Assembly (NCBI RefSeq): GCF_027943725.1
Contig: NZ_AP025696.1
Coordinates: forward strand, 124,001 to 188,000
Length of the DNA stretch: 64,000 nt
From: Nitrosophilus kaiyonis
GTDB lineage: Bacteria > Campylobacterota > Campylobacteria > Campylobacterales > Nitratiruptoraceae
Direction of reading: 5' to 3'
Within the stretch, counting starts at the first letter, position 1, and each line of letters starts with the position of its first letter. A program made the position numbers and the translations under genes. Of the stretch, positions 47,941 to 57,847 are shown one piece after another. The notes under the pieces were generated by a model. That model was not told the DNA's origin and ran no database searches. It was given only the letters and a program-made list of their open reading frames with translations.

Positions 47941-48474
47941 TCATTTTTTTATCTTACTTATCTTGCTTCCTTCAAGAGTTAAGTTGTACATTAAACCTTT
48001 ATTGTTAAATATAAATCCAATAACTGGATCTTTTATATCTAAAGTATTAACATCTTCACCAACACCCCATTTTACAATAGCGACTGAGCCATCTACCCCT
48101 ACTTTCCATCCATCAGAGTTTCTAAAATCTTTTAATACTTTATTATTCATAAATAAAATAACAATACTTTTTTTCTGAACACCAAGTTGAAAGCCTATAG
48201 ATGCACTTACAATATTATAATAATCAACAATTTTTTTATTTATAAGAAGAGCTCCTTCTCCATACTCTCCACCAATTCCAAAGCCAGCTTTATATACATT
48301 TGGAAAAACTAGTACTCCTTTTGCTTTTTTAAGAAGCTCATTGGAACCTTTTACTTGCTTTTTAAACTCTTTTATAGTCTCTTTGATTTCAACATTTAAC
48401 TCATATTTTGATGCAGAATATAATGGTGAGAGAAAAAAAAGTAAAGTAAAAAATAAAAATATAATCTTTTTCAT
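47941..48474 (-). CDS. SYLF-domain (YSC84-like) lipid-binding protein
   Basis: 177 aa from the ATG at 48474 (GAGAG just upstream; a longer frame to 48501 lacks a good site). Signal peptide of about 20 residues, then a full SYLF domain: AKGVLVFPNVYKAGFGIGGEYGEGALL and ASIGFQLGVQKKS.  Family members bind phosphoinositides or membranes; in bacteria they are periplasmic and of unclear role. It directly follows the chemoreceptor gene. Confidence 0.85.
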   Translation of the reverse strand: MKKIIFLFFTLLFFLSPLYSASKYELNVEIKETIKEFKKQVKGSNELLKKAKGVLVFPNVYKAGFGIGGEYGEGALLINKKIVDYYNIVSASIGFQLGVQKKSIVILFMNNKVLKDFRNSDGWKVGVDGSVAIVKWGVGEDVNTLDIKDPVIGFIFNNKGLMYNLTLEGSKISKIKK

Positions 48475-48475
48475 T

Positions 48476-49570
48476 TTAACTCTCTTCATCTTTTTCAACA
48501 AGTATCTTATCTAATATTTCAAAAACTTTTTTACTTCCTTCTTCCATTTCTTTTACAGCACTCATTAAATTTTCTAAATCTATTTTTTCAACTTTTAATA
48601 GATTAAATATCTTTTTTGTACCTTCATGAACAGTTGCATGTGGAGATTCTAAAGAGATAAAACTTGGAGTATTAGAAAAATATTTTTTCCCTTCTCCTTC
48701 ATAATACCATTTTCCAAGTCTACAATCATGATAATCTACATATTTAAACATCTCTTTATGTTTTGCTATAGACAAATAAGTATTAACTTTCCATATTACA
48801 TGGTCTAATTTTGCAAGACCCATAAATACTCTATTTGCAACTTTTAATATTTTTTCAAATGTATCACTTACTTTTTGATTCATAATATAAAGTTCATTTT
48901 TAAATCCATCTATCTTTTTATCAATTATTTCAATTTTTTCACTAACATCAGTTGCTTTTTTCCCAACATCGTCAATCTCTTCTTTCATAGATTTTAAAAT
49001 ATTATCAACCTCTTTAACGGCCTTTTGAGTTCTATCAGCAAGACCTCTTACCTCTTCAGCCACAACAGAAAACCCTTTCCCAAATTCACCAGCCCTTGCT
49101 GCTTCTATTGCAGCATTTAAAGCTAAAAGATTAGTCTGCTCTGAAATCTCTTTTATTAAAGATAAAATTTTATCAACCTCTTCTGCTCTTTGAAGTAGAT
49201 CACCAACACTATCTTTTGATTTATGAGCAGTAGAATTTAAAAGATTTGTATCACCCATGATAGATGTTATACCTTCAATTATCTCTTTAAATTTTTCATT
49301 CAAATCTGTTGCTGAAGCGATAGTATGCTTTACTTCTCCTACAGATTCTGAAAGATTTCCTTGTATATCTTTTAAACCCAATTGAAGATTTTGGTTTTCA
49401 TATTCAAAAAGAGTTTTAAAGTCATCTTTTTTATTTTGTCGATTTTGCTTTAATTCATTTAACTCTTTTTTTAAAGTTTCTTTTTCATCTTTTAAAAGCT
49501 CATTTTCTTTTTTTAAATTTTCAATTAACTCTTTCAATTTTTTTTCATTACTGTTATTAAATCCAAACAT
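48476..49570 (-). CDS. Cytoplasmic methyl-accepting protein with CZB domain
   Basis: 364 aa, no membrane helix. N-terminal coiled coil (about 8-50), then a short chemoreceptor signalling domain with the conserved hairpin tip [22 protein letters not shown], then a C-terminal CZB zinc-binding domain (about 255-345; [33 protein letters not shown]). CZB receptors bind Zn through three His and one Cys and respond to oxidants or metal. This implies a chemotaxis or related signalling array in the organism. Confidence 0.92.
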   Translation of the reverse strand: MFGFNNSNEKKLKELIENLKKENELLKDEKETLKKELNELKQNRQNKKDDFKTLFEYENQNLQLGLKDIQGNLSESVGEVKHTIASATDLNEKFKEIIEGITSIMGDTNLLNSTAHKSKDSVGDLLQRAEEVDKILSLIKEISEQTNLLALNAAIEAARAGEFGKGFSVVAEEVRGLADRTQKAVKEVDNILKSMKEEIDDVGKKATDVSEKIEIIDKKIDGFKNELYIMNQKVSDTFEKILKVANRVFMGLAKLDHVIWKVNTYLSIAKHKEMFKYVDYHDCRLGKWYYEGEGKKYFSNTPSFISLESPHATVHEGTKKIFNLLKVEKIDLENLMSAVKEMEEGSKKVFEILDKILVEKDEES

Positions 49571-49697
49571 AACTTTTCCCTTAAAACATTGAGTTATTAT
49601 TAAAAATTCATTTGAAAAAATTATAACATAACTAATTTTTATTTTTCATCTAAGTCTATTTTGTTATACTAAAAAAAATATTTTAAGGAGTAAAGGA

Positions 49698-50030
49698 ATG
49701 AAAATTTCTAATGAGGGATTATTGACTCAGCTGGGCTACAATATTGATGAAAAAAGTTTAAAAGAGTTGGAGATTATTGCAAATAATACTCCAGGTTTTG
49801 AAAATATAAAAAAGCATATAATTGCACTTAATGACCATCTTAAACCATACTCATCATATGTTGCTATGTCAAATTCAAATCCATATTTTAAAATCAAAAT
49901 TGATACTGATAATGAAAAATATATAAACGAAGCAAAAGATATTATCACAAAATGGGCTGAAAAATATAATGTAGAATTAAAAAAAGTTGAAAATAAAAAT
50001 ACTTTTTATATTTTGGGAATTAAAAAGTGA
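49698..50030 (+). CDS. Small cytoplasmic protein, function unknown
   Basis: 110 aa, no signal peptide, mixed alpha/beta (FENIKKHIIALNDHLKPYSSYVAMSNSNPYFKIKI). AAGGAG is well placed. Overlaps the PagL-like gene through GTGA, so the two are coupled, although one is cytoplasmic and the other outer-membrane. No family recognised. Confidence 0.7.
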   Translation: MKISNEGLLTQLGYNIDEKSLKELEIIANNTPGFENIKKHIIALNDHLKPYSSYVAMSNSNPYFKIKIDTDNEKYINEAKDIITKWAEKYNVELKKVENKNTFYILGIKK

Positions 50031-50467
50031 GGTTTTTACTCATTTTTATTCCCCTATTTCTTTTTGCTGATAGCTTTTTCTTAGATATTGCAAAAGATAC
50101 TGATAGTAACAATAAATATTTTGCTTTAGGAATTTCTAAAAATACTCCAATTTACTCATTACCTACATATACATCTATAGATGTTGGTGGATGGGGTAGT
50201 AATGAAAGCTTGAGTTTTGTTTCAATTAATGAGGGAATAAAATATGGAGATAGACTATTTTTAAAAGCTCAAATTGGACTATCTTTGATTTCAAATACAA
50301 CAAAAAATCTCTCAACAACTTTGGAATTTTCTGAAAAAGTATCAATTGGTACCTATATTGGCAAAAATAGCTTATCTCTATTTTTTAGACATTTTTCTAA
50401 TGCTAATATTAAAAAACCAAATGGAGGTGAGAGTTTTATAGGATTATCTTTTTTAACTAATTTCTAG
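50027..50467 (+). CDS. PagL-like lipid A 3-O-deacylase
   Basis: 146 aa starting with GTG inside the previous stop. Signal peptide (about 1-15), then a small eight-strand outer-membrane barrel. The PagL active-site stretch is clear: RHFSNANIKKPNGGESFIGLSF, with H122, S124 and E135 as the catalytic triad. It removes the 3-linked acyl chain of lipid A, lowering immune or peptide recognition in known cases. Ends with C-terminal Phe. Convergent with comF, overlapping by 11 bases. Confidence 0.82.
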   Translation: MRFLLIFIPLFLFADSFFLDIAKDTDSNNKYFALGISKNTPIYSLPTYTSIDVGGWGSNESLSFVSINEGIKYGDRLFLKAQIGLSLISNTTKNLSTTLEFSEKVSIGTYIGKNSLSLFFRHFSNANIKKPNGGESFIGLSFLTNF

Positions 50468-51026
50468 CATCAGCAAGAGTTAGTGCAAACAAAGGATTGC
50501 AATATTTTTTAATTTCACAATATGCCTCTTTTAATGTTAAACCTGTTGTAACAATATCATCTATTAAAACAATATCTACATTTTTTGGTCCATTATATAT
50601 AAAATCTCTTGTATTTTTAATTCTATATTCATAGCTTTTACCAGAATAAGTAATTCTGTTTTTTGCAACTAACTTATTATATAATGGAATAAAAGTTTTG
50701 CTTTTTAAACTATTCGATAGAATAGCAGTATGAGAATATTGATCTATTTTTTTACTCTCTATTGAAAGGGCATATATTTTTTCTTCACTTTTAAATTCAT
50801 TGGAAAATTTTTTAAAAGAGTTTTGTGCTAATATCTCAAAAATAAAACTTCCAATAAAATGGTGTTTTGTTTTTATTAACTCTTCAATCTCTTTATATTT
50901 ATAAAAAGAGTAAACATAAAAATCTTTTGCAATTTCTCTTTTAATTAATTTTGGTGTTAAAAACTCTTTTTGACAGCTATTACAGATAAGTTTTAATGAA
51001 AATCTTTCACATATAAGGCATCTCAA
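50457..51026 (-). CDS. comF: ComF-family phosphoribosyltransferase-like protein
   Basis: 189 aa. N-terminal zinc-ribbon Cys (C3, C6, C15, C18), then a type I phosphoribosyltransferase fold with PRPP motif VLIDDIVTTGLT near the C-terminus. ComF is needed for DNA uptake during natural transformation, so competence is possible here; the reaction is unknown. It abuts the lipoprotein gene. Confidence 0.88.
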   Translation of the reverse strand: MRCLICERFSLKLICNSCQKEFLTPKLIKREIAKDFYVYSFYKYKEIEELIKTKHHFIGSFIFEILAQNSFKKFSNEFKSEEKIYALSIESKKIDQYSHTAILSNSLKSKTFIPLYNKLVAKNRITYSGKSYEYRIKNTRDFIYNGPKNVDIVLIDDIVTTGLTLKEAYCEIKKYCNPLFALTLADARN

Positions 51027-51027
51027 A

Positions 51028-51522
51028 CTAACTCTTTAAGATTTTATATACTTGAACAACTGCCTCATCTATTAGTTTTTTTGTAAAATCTTCTATACTT
51101 TTTGCACTATTTATTGGAGCTATCCAGCGGCTTTCCTTTAGATCTATAATTCTAACTTTTTTAACACCATCTTTTTCAAATTCAACTTTTATTAATATAG
51201 AACCTTCTAAGTTTTCTCCAGTAAGTTTTGATTTATTATAAATTAAAGAGAGCTTTTTTATATAGATATCTGCTTTTTTATCTATATTTTCCAATTTTTT
51301 TGCAAAATATTTTTCAAGATCTGTAGAAAATGTTATATCTGCTTCTATTTTGCCATTTTTGTAAATATATCCGATTATATTTTTGTTTTTCCTTTGATCA
51401 ACTATATGAACTAAGCTATTTTTTATAGAAGAAAATTGATCATTTATGTATATATTTATTCCTCTATTTGCACATCCTACCAAAAATATAAATAAAGTAA
51501 ATATAAAAAAAATCTTTTTCAT
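51028..51522 (-). CDS. Putative lipoprotein (YajG-like)
   Basis: 164 aa with a lipoprotein signal and lipobox LVGC (Cys near 17). The mature part (VHIVDQRKNKNIIGY, DLEKYFAKKLENI, and the end EDFTKKLIDEAVVQVYKIL) has the pattern of the YajG family, outer-membrane lipoproteins of unknown role. AAGG precedes the ATG. It lies between lepA and comF. Confidence 0.7.
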   Translation of the reverse strand: MKKIFFIFTLFIFLVGCANRGINIYINDQFSSIKNSLVHIVDQRKNKNIIGYIYKNGKIEADITFSTDLEKYFAKKLENIDKKADIYIKKLSLIYNKSKLTGENLEGSILIKVEFEKDGVKKVRIIDLKESRWIAPINSAKSIEDFTKKLIDEAVVQVYKILKS

Positions 51523-51531
51523 GATAAGGCC

Positions 51532-53322
51532 TTAATCAATTTTTAAAACAGTTAAAAAGGCTTCCTGTGGAAGCTGAACTTTTCCTATAGATTTCATCCT
51601 TTTCTTACCAGCTTTTTGCTTTTCAAGAAGTTTTCTTTTTCTTGTAATATCTCCTCCGTAACATTTTGCAGTAACATTTTTCCCCATAGATTTTACTGTC
51701 TCTCTTGCAATTATTTTATTTCCTATACTTGCTTGAATTGCAACTTCAAAAAGCTGCCTTGGAACAATCTCTTTCATCTTTTTAACAAGCTCTCTTCCTC
51801 TGTAAAAAGCTTTCTCTTTAGGAACAATAATAGATAAAGCATCAACTACTTCACCAGCAACTCTTACATCAAGTTTTACAAGATCTCCTTCTTTATAATC
51901 ACTTGGCTCATAGTCAAAACTTGCATACCCTTTTGTTACTGTTTTTAATTTATCATAAAAATCCATAACAATTTCATTCATTGGTATTTCATACTCAAGC
52001 AAAACTCTATCTTCTGTTAAATATTCCATCTTTTTTTGAGTGCCTCTTTTCTCATTTACCAATGTTATAACATTTCCTAAAAACTCAGTTGGAGTAATAA
52101 TTGTAGCTTTTACATATGGCTCATAAATCTTTTCAATCTCTTGAACTGGAGGCAATTCACTTGGATTTTGAATCTCTATTTCACTTCCATCAGTTTTTAA
52201 TACTTTGTATGTAACAGTTGGTGCAGTTGCAATTAAATCAAGTCCAAATTCTCGCTCTAATCTTTCTTTTACAACTTCCATATGCAAAAGACCTAAAAAT
52301 CCAACTCTAAAGCCAAATCCAAGTGCAGCAGATGTTTCAGGCTCATAAGTTATAGCTGCATCATTTAGTTTTAGTTTGTTTAATGCATCTCTTAAATCTT
52401 CAAATTTATCAGTTTCAATTGGATAAAGTCCTGCAAATACAAAAGGTTTAGCCTCTTCAAATCCTTCAATTGGACTTTTTGTTGGATTTTTTGCATCAGT
52501 TATTGTATCACCTACCTGAACATCTCCAATGTTTTTAAGACCCATTACAACAATACCAATTTCACCTGTTTTAATAGTATCAGTTTTTATTGGAGATATA
52601 GGGTGTGGATACATAAGTCCTAAAACTTCATGTTTTTTATTTGTACCCATTACAAGAACTTCTTGACCTTTTTTTATCTCTCCATCAAATACTCTAACAA
52701 GTGCCAAAGCTCCAAGATAGCTATCAAACCAGCTATCATAAATCAAAGCTTTAGTAGGAGCTTTAGAATCTCCTTTTGGTGCTGGAATTCTTTCAATAAT
52801 TGCATCAAGAAGCTCTTTTATTCCTTGTCCAGTTTTTGCACTTACCTCCAATGCATCAGAACAATCAAGTCCAATAGTATTTTCAATATCCTCTTTTACT
52901 CTATTTGGGTCTGCTGCTGGAAGATCGATTTTATTGATAACCGGAATTAATTCAAGATTGTTTTCTAAGGCAATATATACATTTGCAATTGTTTGAGCTT
53001 CAACTCCTTGGCTCGCATCGACTACTAAAAGTGCCCCTTCACTTGAGGCAAGAGATCTGCTAACTTCATAACTAAAATCAACATGTCCCGGAGTATCGAT
53101 AAGATTTAATATATATTCTTTTCCATCTTTTTTATATTTTAATCTAACACTTTGAGCCTTTATAGTAATACCTCTTTCTTTTTCTATATCCATAGTATCA
53201 AGAAGCTGCTCACTCATTTTTCTCTCTTCTACAGCACCACACTCTTGAATCAATCTATCGGCCAAAGTGCTTTTTCCATGATCAATATGTGCAATGATGG
53301 AAAAATTCCTAATATTTTCCAC
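51532..53322 (-). CDS. lepA: Elongation factor 4 (LepA)
   Basis: 596 aa, the normal length. GTPase domain with P-loop AHIDHGKST (about 9-17), DTPGHVDF and NKIDLP. The LepA-specific C-terminal domain is present. It back-translocates ribosomes and aids initiation under stress. Start GTG at 53322 with GGGAG four bases upstream. Confidence 0.97.
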   Translation of the reverse strand: MENIRNFSIIAHIDHGKSTLADRLIQECGAVEERKMSEQLLDTMDIEKERGITIKAQSVRLKYKKDGKEYILNLIDTPGHVDFSYEVSRSLASSEGALLVVDASQGVEAQTIANVYIALENNLELIPVINKIDLPAADPNRVKEDIENTIGLDCSDALEVSAKTGQGIKELLDAIIERIPAPKGDSKAPTKALIYDSWFDSYLGALALVRVFDGEIKKGQEVLVMGTNKKHEVLGLMYPHPISPIKTDTIKTGEIGIVVMGLKNIGDVQVGDTITDAKNPTKSPIEGFEEAKPFVFAGLYPIETDKFEDLRDALNKLKLNDAAITYEPETSAALGFGFRVGFLGLLHMEVVKERLEREFGLDLIATAPTVTYKVLKTDGSEIEIQNPSELPPVQEIEKIYEPYVKATIITPTEFLGNVITLVNEKRGTQKKMEYLTEDRVLLEYEIPMNEIVMDFYDKLKTVTKGYASFDYEPSDYKEGDLVKLDVRVAGEVVDALSIIVPKEKAFYRGRELVKKMKEIVPRQLFEVAIQASIGNKIIARETVKSMGKNVTAKCYGGDITRKRKLLEKQKAGKKRMKSIGKVQLPQEAFLTVLKID

Positions 53323-53334
53323 GATACTCCCTAT

Positions 53335-53408
53335 TTTAGTATTTAGTTTTAAGATTTAAGAGTTAAGACTAAAAATTTTACTTAACACTTAATTCTTAAC
53401 TCTTAGCT
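53335..53408. repeat. TTAAGA-type repeats with inverted halves
   Basis: Loose units of TTTAGTT / TTTAAGA / GTTAAGA are followed by their complements; AGAGTTAAGA (53359-53368) pairs with TCTTAACTCT (53394-53403). It lies between lepA and the prs stop, similar in style to the heptamer blocks elsewhere but with a different unit. It may serve as a transcription end for prs. Confidence 0.6.
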
Positions 53409-54338
53409 CTAAATAAACAAACTATTAACACTCTCATTATGATAAACTCTTCTTATAACCTCAGCAAAAAGAGGAGCAACTGTTAAAACTTTTATTTTAT
53501 CAGTCTCTTTTTTCAATGGAAGAGAATTTGATACAACAAGCTCATCAAGCTCACCATTTTCTATTCTCTCATATGCAGGACCACTTAAAACTGGATGAGT
53601 ACAACATGCCATAACTGAGTTTGCACCTTTTTCTTTTAAAGCCTTTGCAGCTTTAACTATTGTTCCTGCAGTATCAATCATATCATCAACTAAAATAACA
53701 TCTTTATCTTTTACATCACCTATAATATTCATAACTTCTGACTCATTTGCTTTTTCTCTTCTTTTATCAACAATAACCATATCAAGACCCAATCTACTTG
53801 CAAAATATCTTGCTCTTGCAACACCACCGATATCTGGACTTGCAATGATTGGATTTTTTAAATTTTTATTTTTAACATAATCCATAAAAATAATTGCACC
53901 ATATAAATTATCAACCGGAATATCAAAAAAGCCCTGAATCTGGCCAGCATGAAGATCAATAGTAATCACTCTTGTAATTCCAGCTTTTTCTATTAGGTTT
54001 GCAACAAGTTTAGCTGTAATCGGAACTCTAGGGGCTGCTTTTCTATCTTGTCTAGCATAGCCAAAATATGGAATAACAGCTGTAATTGTATTTGCGCTGC
54101 TCCTTCTTAGAGCATCAGTCATTATTAATAGCTCCATTAAATTATCATTTGCAGGAGACCCAGTTGGCTGAACTATAAAAACATCTCTACCTCTTACAGA
54201 CTCTGAAATTTGTACATTTATCTCACCATCACTAAATCTACTAACAGTAGCTTTGCTTAAAGGTACATCAAGATACTTAGCAACCTCTTTTGCAAATTCT
54301 GGATGTGAAGTACCTGAAAAGATTTTATAACCTCTCAT
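53409..54338 (-). CDS. prs: Ribose-phosphate pyrophosphokinase
   Basis: 309 aa from ATG at 54338, with GGGAG five bases before it; the longer frame to 54350 would use an ATG without a site. Makes PRPP from ribose 5-phosphate and ATP for nucleotide and amino-acid synthesis. Motifs: FSDGEINVQI, RQDRKAAPRVPI and the PRPP loop VILVDDMIDTAGT. Confidence 0.97.
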   Translation of the reverse strand: MRGYKIFSGTSHPEFAKEVAKYLDVPLSKATVSRFSDGEINVQISESVRGRDVFIVQPTGSPANDNLMELLIMTDALRRSSANTITAVIPYFGYARQDRKAAPRVPITAKLVANLIEKAGITRVITIDLHAGQIQGFFDIPVDNLYGAIIFMDYVKNKNLKNPIIASPDIGGVARARYFASRLGLDMVIVDKRREKANESEVMNIIGDVKDKDVILVDDMIDTAGTIVKAAKALKEKGANSVMACCTHPVLSGPAYERIENGELDELVVSNSLPLKKETDKIKVLTVAPLFAEVIRRVYHNESVNSLFI

Positions 54339-54368
54339 AATATCTCCCATAATTTTTTTGAAATTATA

Positions 54369-55397
54369 TCAAACTATCCATCCACCACCAAGAACTTTTT
54401 CATCCTCATAAAAAACACCAGCCTGCCCACTTGCAACTCCATAAACACCTTGATACATTGTGACTTCTGCAATGTTATCTTTTATTTTTGCAAAACATGG
54501 AACTTTAGGCATTCTATATCTAACTTTGATAGAAGCTTCAAAGCTATCTTTTTCTTCAAACATATTTAAATCTTTCAAAATAACTTTTGTAGTTTCTAAA
54601 TCCTCTTTTTTACCTACAACAATCTGGTTTTTTTCAGGAATGATTTTTAATACATAATGAGGATGTTTTGCCCTATAAACTCTAAATCCTTTTCTTTTTC
54701 CTATTGTATAGTGCATATAACCTTTATGTTCACCTATAACATTTCCATTTTTATCTAAAACTTCGCCCGGCATATCAACTTTTGTAAAATCTTTTAAAAT
54801 ATCTATATAGCTCTTTTCCACAAAACAGATTTCACTACTCTCTTTCTGTTCTGCAATCTCTTTTAATATTGGGATATTTTTCGCAATTTCCTTTACATCT
54901 TCTTTAAACATATCTCCTAATGGAAATATTACTCTTGGAAGAACTTTCTTTTCTATATTGAAAAGAAAATAGCTTTGATCTTTACTTTTATCCTTTGCTT
55001 CATACAAAAATTTTCCATCAGTTTTTACATAATGGCCAGTTGCTAAAAACTCTGCACCTTTATAATCTGCATAATCAATCAAGGCACCAAATTTTAAGTA
55101 TCTGTTACATACAGCACATGGATTTGGGGTTTTACCTTCTATATAAGTTTCAACAAATGGAGTATAAACTTTTTCTAAAAAATCTTCAGTTTTATCTAAA
55201 ACATCTACTTCTATATCTAAAAATTTTGCAACTTTTTCAACATTTTTTATATTTTTTTTATGGTACTCTTCATTTTTATGTAGTTTCATATATACGCCAA
55301 TAACATTAAATCCCTTTTTCTTCAATAGATAAGCTGTTACTGAAGAATCAACTCCTCCACTCATTGCAACAAGTACTTTACTCAAATTTTTCTCCAT
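54369..55397 (-). CDS. mnmA: tRNA-specific 2-thiouridylase MnmA
   Basis: 342 aa. Adds sulphur to U34 of tRNA-Lys, -Glu and -Gln. PP-loop AMSGGVDSSV at 11-20; catalytic Cys94 in NPCAVCNRY and the second Cys near 191 (SEICFVEK). C-terminal beta domain with ASGQAGVFY. It sits where Campylobacter relatives carry flagellar genes after flhG. Confidence 0.95.
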   Translation of the reverse strand: MEKNLSKVLVAMSGGVDSSVTAYLLKKKGFNVIGVYMKLHKNEEYHKKNIKNVEKVAKFLDIEVDVLDKTEDFLEKVYTPFVETYIEGKTPNPCAVCNRYLKFGALIDYADYKGAEFLATGHYVKTDGKFLYEAKDKSKDQSYFLFNIEKKVLPRVIFPLGDMFKEDVKEIAKNIPILKEIAEQKESSEICFVEKSYIDILKDFTKVDMPGEVLDKNGNVIGEHKGYMHYTIGKRKGFRVYRAKHPHYVLKIIPEKNQIVVGKKEDLETTKVILKDLNMFEEKDSFEASIKVRYRMPKVPCFAKIKDNIAEVTMYQGVYGVASGQAGVFYEDEKVLGGGWIV

Positions 55398-55451
55398 TTA
55401 TTTTTTCTTTTTTTTCTTTACTTTTAACATATTTCTTTAAATTTATCAACA

Positions 55452-56258
55452 TTAAAAATTACTTAATATTTTTTTGAAAAATGATGATATAGAGCCACCT
55501 TTTTCTATATTTTTTCCATCTTTTGTTCTATTTTTTGTTATTTTTTTTACAATATCTACCATTTGCAAAGTAGGTTTACTCATAGGCTCTTTTTTTACAA
55601 AAAGCTCTCTTATTTTTGAATTTTCACTTATAATTTTACTCCTTTCAATATATCCTAAAAGTTCCAGTTTTATATCTTTTGAAATATGTTTGCTAGCAAC
55701 TGTTTTTATTTTATTGAATATAAATTTTGCCTCATTCTCATTTTTTACTTCATTTATTATCATATATATCTCATCTTTTATTTTGCTACTATATTTAATC
55801 ATTGCATAAGCATCCATAATCGCCGAAGGATCAGGTACAGTTATAACAATAGTATCAGTTGAGGCATCTATAAAACTTCTTACACTCTCTCCTATTCCAG
55901 CTCCAGTATCAATAATCAAAAAATCAAAATCATTAAATCCGTCTATCTCTTTTAAAAATTTTTCTATTAAATCTTTATCTTTAAAATTTAATATCTCTTC
56001 GCCACTCTCTCCTGGAATGAGAATTAGATTTTTATTTATATTTACCAATATCTCTTCAAAAGATGCTTCTCCTTTTAATACATCCAAAATATTTTTCTCA
56101 GGTTGAACATTTAATATAATATCAAGATTAGCTAGACCAATATCAGCATCAAATAGTGCCACTTTATAACCATATTGAGAAAGAGTATATGCTAAATTTG
56201 CACTTATTGTACTTTTTCCTACACCGCCTTTTCCACTTGTTATTGTAATAAATCTCAA
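55452..56258 (-). CDS. flhG: FlhG-like MinD/ParA ATPase
   Basis: 268 aa. Deviant Walker A SGKGGVGKST (about 8-17), switch region LFDADIGLANLDIIL and DTGAGIGESVRSF. This form counts and places flagella together with FlhF in Campylobacterota. The start overlaps folK (ATGA). In Campylobacter flhF lies between folK and flhG and fliA/fliM follow; here neither flhF nor any flagellar gene is present in the window, so its role is open. Confidence 0.86.
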   Translation of the reverse strand: MRFITITSGKGGVGKSTISANLAYTLSQYGYKVALFDADIGLANLDIILNVQPEKNILDVLKGEASFEEILVNINKNLILIPGESGEEILNFKDKDLIEKFLKEIDGFNDFDFLIIDTGAGIGESVRSFIDASTDTIVITVPDPSAIMDAYAMIKYSSKIKDEIYMIINEVKNENEAKFIFNKIKTVASKHISKDIKLELLGYIERSKIISENSKIRELFVKKEPMSKPTLQMVDIVKKITKNRTKDGKNIEKGGSISSFFKKILSNF

Positions 56259-56743
56259 ATCATCTCTCCAAGAAGATACAAAGGTATGACAACAGAAGCT
56301 CTTTCACTCCATTTTGGATGAGGAATTTTTAAATCTTTTTCATCTACTTTTGAATTATTATAAAATATTATATCAAGATCCAAAGTTCTTGGGGCATTTT
56401 TAAAAGTTCTAACTCTTTTAAAACGCTTTTCAATTTTTAAAAGATAATTTAATAATCTTTTTGGTTTCATTGATGTTTTTAGCAATATTACAGCATTGTA
56501 AAAATCTGGTTGATCTTTATACCCAAATGGTGGGTTTTTTAAAAGAGGTGATGTTGCTACTATTGAAATTTTATTTGAGTTTTTTAAAATATTTAAAACC
56601 TTTTTAAATCTTTTTTTAACATCTCCTAAATTACCTCCTATTCCAATAGTTGCAACAAAAGGCAAATTTTTTGGATTTTTATTTATGTAAGGATATCCAT
56701 AAGTATAAAATAAAGATAGTTTATTATCAATTTTTCTTTTCAA
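56255..56743 (-). CDS. folK: HPPK (2-amino-4-hydroxy-6-hydroxymethyldihydropteridine pyrophosphokinase)
   Basis: 162 aa. Adds pyrophosphate to the pterin in folate synthesis. Motifs GIGGNLGD and the metal/signature APRTLDLDIIF. An N-terminal extension of about 30 residues precedes the core, as in Campylobacter relatives. Start TTG at 56743 with GAGGAG five bases away. Lies nine bases after the peptidase gene. Confidence 0.93.
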   Translation of the reverse strand: MKRKIDNKLSLFYTYGYPYINKNPKNLPFVATIGIGGNLGDVKKRFKKVLNILKNSNKISIVATSPLLKNPPFGYKDQPDFYNAVILLKTSMKPKRLLNYLLKIEKRFKRVRTFKNAPRTLDLDIIFYNNSKVDEKDLKIPHPKWSERASVVIPLYLLGEMI

Positions 56744-56752
56744 AAAATCTCC

Positions 56753-57772
56753 TCATAAAATTTGCGCTTTTCCATTTTTCATAACAACCATATCCTCTAT
56801 TCTTATTCCAAATTCTCCTGGTATATATATGCCAGGCTCAATTGTAAATACCATTGAGTCCTCTATTATAGTATCACTTTTTGAAGATATAAAAGGCATC
56901 TCATGAATATCAAGTCCAACTCCATGCCCCAATGAATGAACAAAATAGCCTTTAAATTCACTACTGTCAATAATTTCTCTTGCAATTTTATCTATCTCTT
57001 TTGCTCTCATTCCACTTCTTGCCTTTTTAATAGCCTCATCATGAGCTTTTAAAACTAAATCATACGCCTTTTGAATTTTTGGGTTTTTAAATTTTTGGCT
57101 ATATTCAAAATTTATATCATTATCATATAAAGATGTCCTCGTTCTATCAGAGCAGTATCTTTTATATTTCACACCTGCATCAAATAAAATCAAATCTCCC
57201 TTTTTTAAAATTTTATTGCTAGGAATGGCATGGGGTTTAGCAGCATTTTCATTAATAGCAAATATCGGATCAAAACTAAGATCTCTTTCTCCAAAACTGC
57301 TTAAAATTGAGATTGCTTCAAAATGGAGTCTCTTTTCAGTTTTTCCTTCCCCTTCTTTTTTTAAAAAAATACTAAACTCTTCAAAAGCTTTTTTATTCAA
57401 AAGGACACTTTTTTTAATTTTTTCTATCTCATCTTCACTTTTTATAGCTCTTTTCTTCCATGAAAAGTTAAAAGCCTCTTTAAGAAAAACTCCACTTTTT
57501 TTAAGCTCTTCAACATCTTTTAAATTAAAATCTTTAGGGTCAAACCATAGTTTTTTAACTCTTTTTTTTCTTAATACTCTTCTTGCCTCTTTTATAAGCT
57601 CTCTGCTTTCAATAACCTCTGCATTTTTTATATTCTCTTTTGCATCTAATGTATATCTTGAATCTGTTATAAAATAGGCCTCATCATATATTTTTAAAAA
57701 TATCTCATTATCACATGAATAGCCACACTCATAATATACAGCATTTTCATCTTTTAAAATATAACAATCCAT
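56753..57772 (-). CDS. Xaa-Pro aminopeptidase (M24 family)
   Basis: 339 aa. Creatinase-type N-domain, then the M24 metal site: Asp in LILFDAGVKY and YCSDRTRT, His in HSLGHGVGLDIHE, Glu in FTIEPGIY and RIEDMVV. Releases the residue before proline from peptides. The ATG at 57772 abuts a GGGGG with no spacer, so start placement is uncertain. First gene of the peptidase-folK-flhG run. Confidence 0.9.
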   Translation of the reverse strand: MDCYILKDENAVYYECGYSCDNEIFLKIYDEAYFITDSRYTLDAKENIKNAEVIESRELIKEARRVLRKKRVKKLWFDPKDFNLKDVEELKKSGVFLKEAFNFSWKKRAIKSEDEIEKIKKSVLLNKKAFEEFSIFLKKEGEGKTEKRLHFEAISILSSFGERDLSFDPIFAINENAAKPHAIPSNKILKKGDLILFDAGVKYKRYCSDRTRTSLYDNDINFEYSQKFKNPKIQKAYDLVLKAHDEAIKKARSGMRAKEIDKIAREIIDSSEFKGYFVHSLGHGVGLDIHEMPFISSKSDTIIEDSMVFTIEPGIYIPGEFGIRIEDMVVMKNGKAQIL

Positions 57773-57782
57773 CCCCCATACC

Positions 57783-57842
57783 TTATATTAGACATTAGAC
57801 ATTTGACATTGGACATTAGACATTAGTAATTAGGAATTGAAA
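57783..57842. repeat. Heptamer repeat array (ATTAGAC-type)
   Basis: At least seven tandem 7-nt units: ATTAGAC, ATTAGAC, ATTTGAC, ATTGGAC, ATTAGAC, ATTAGTA, ATTAGGA. This is the clearest example of the repeat family seen at 13.0, 24.3 and 27.5 kb. Confidence 0.88.
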
Positions 57843-57847
57843 CCTCT

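Noticed and set aside
49736-49948. Minus-strand frame inside the 110-aa gene
   Set aside because: Antisense shadow of a gene with a strong ribosome site; no start signal of its own.
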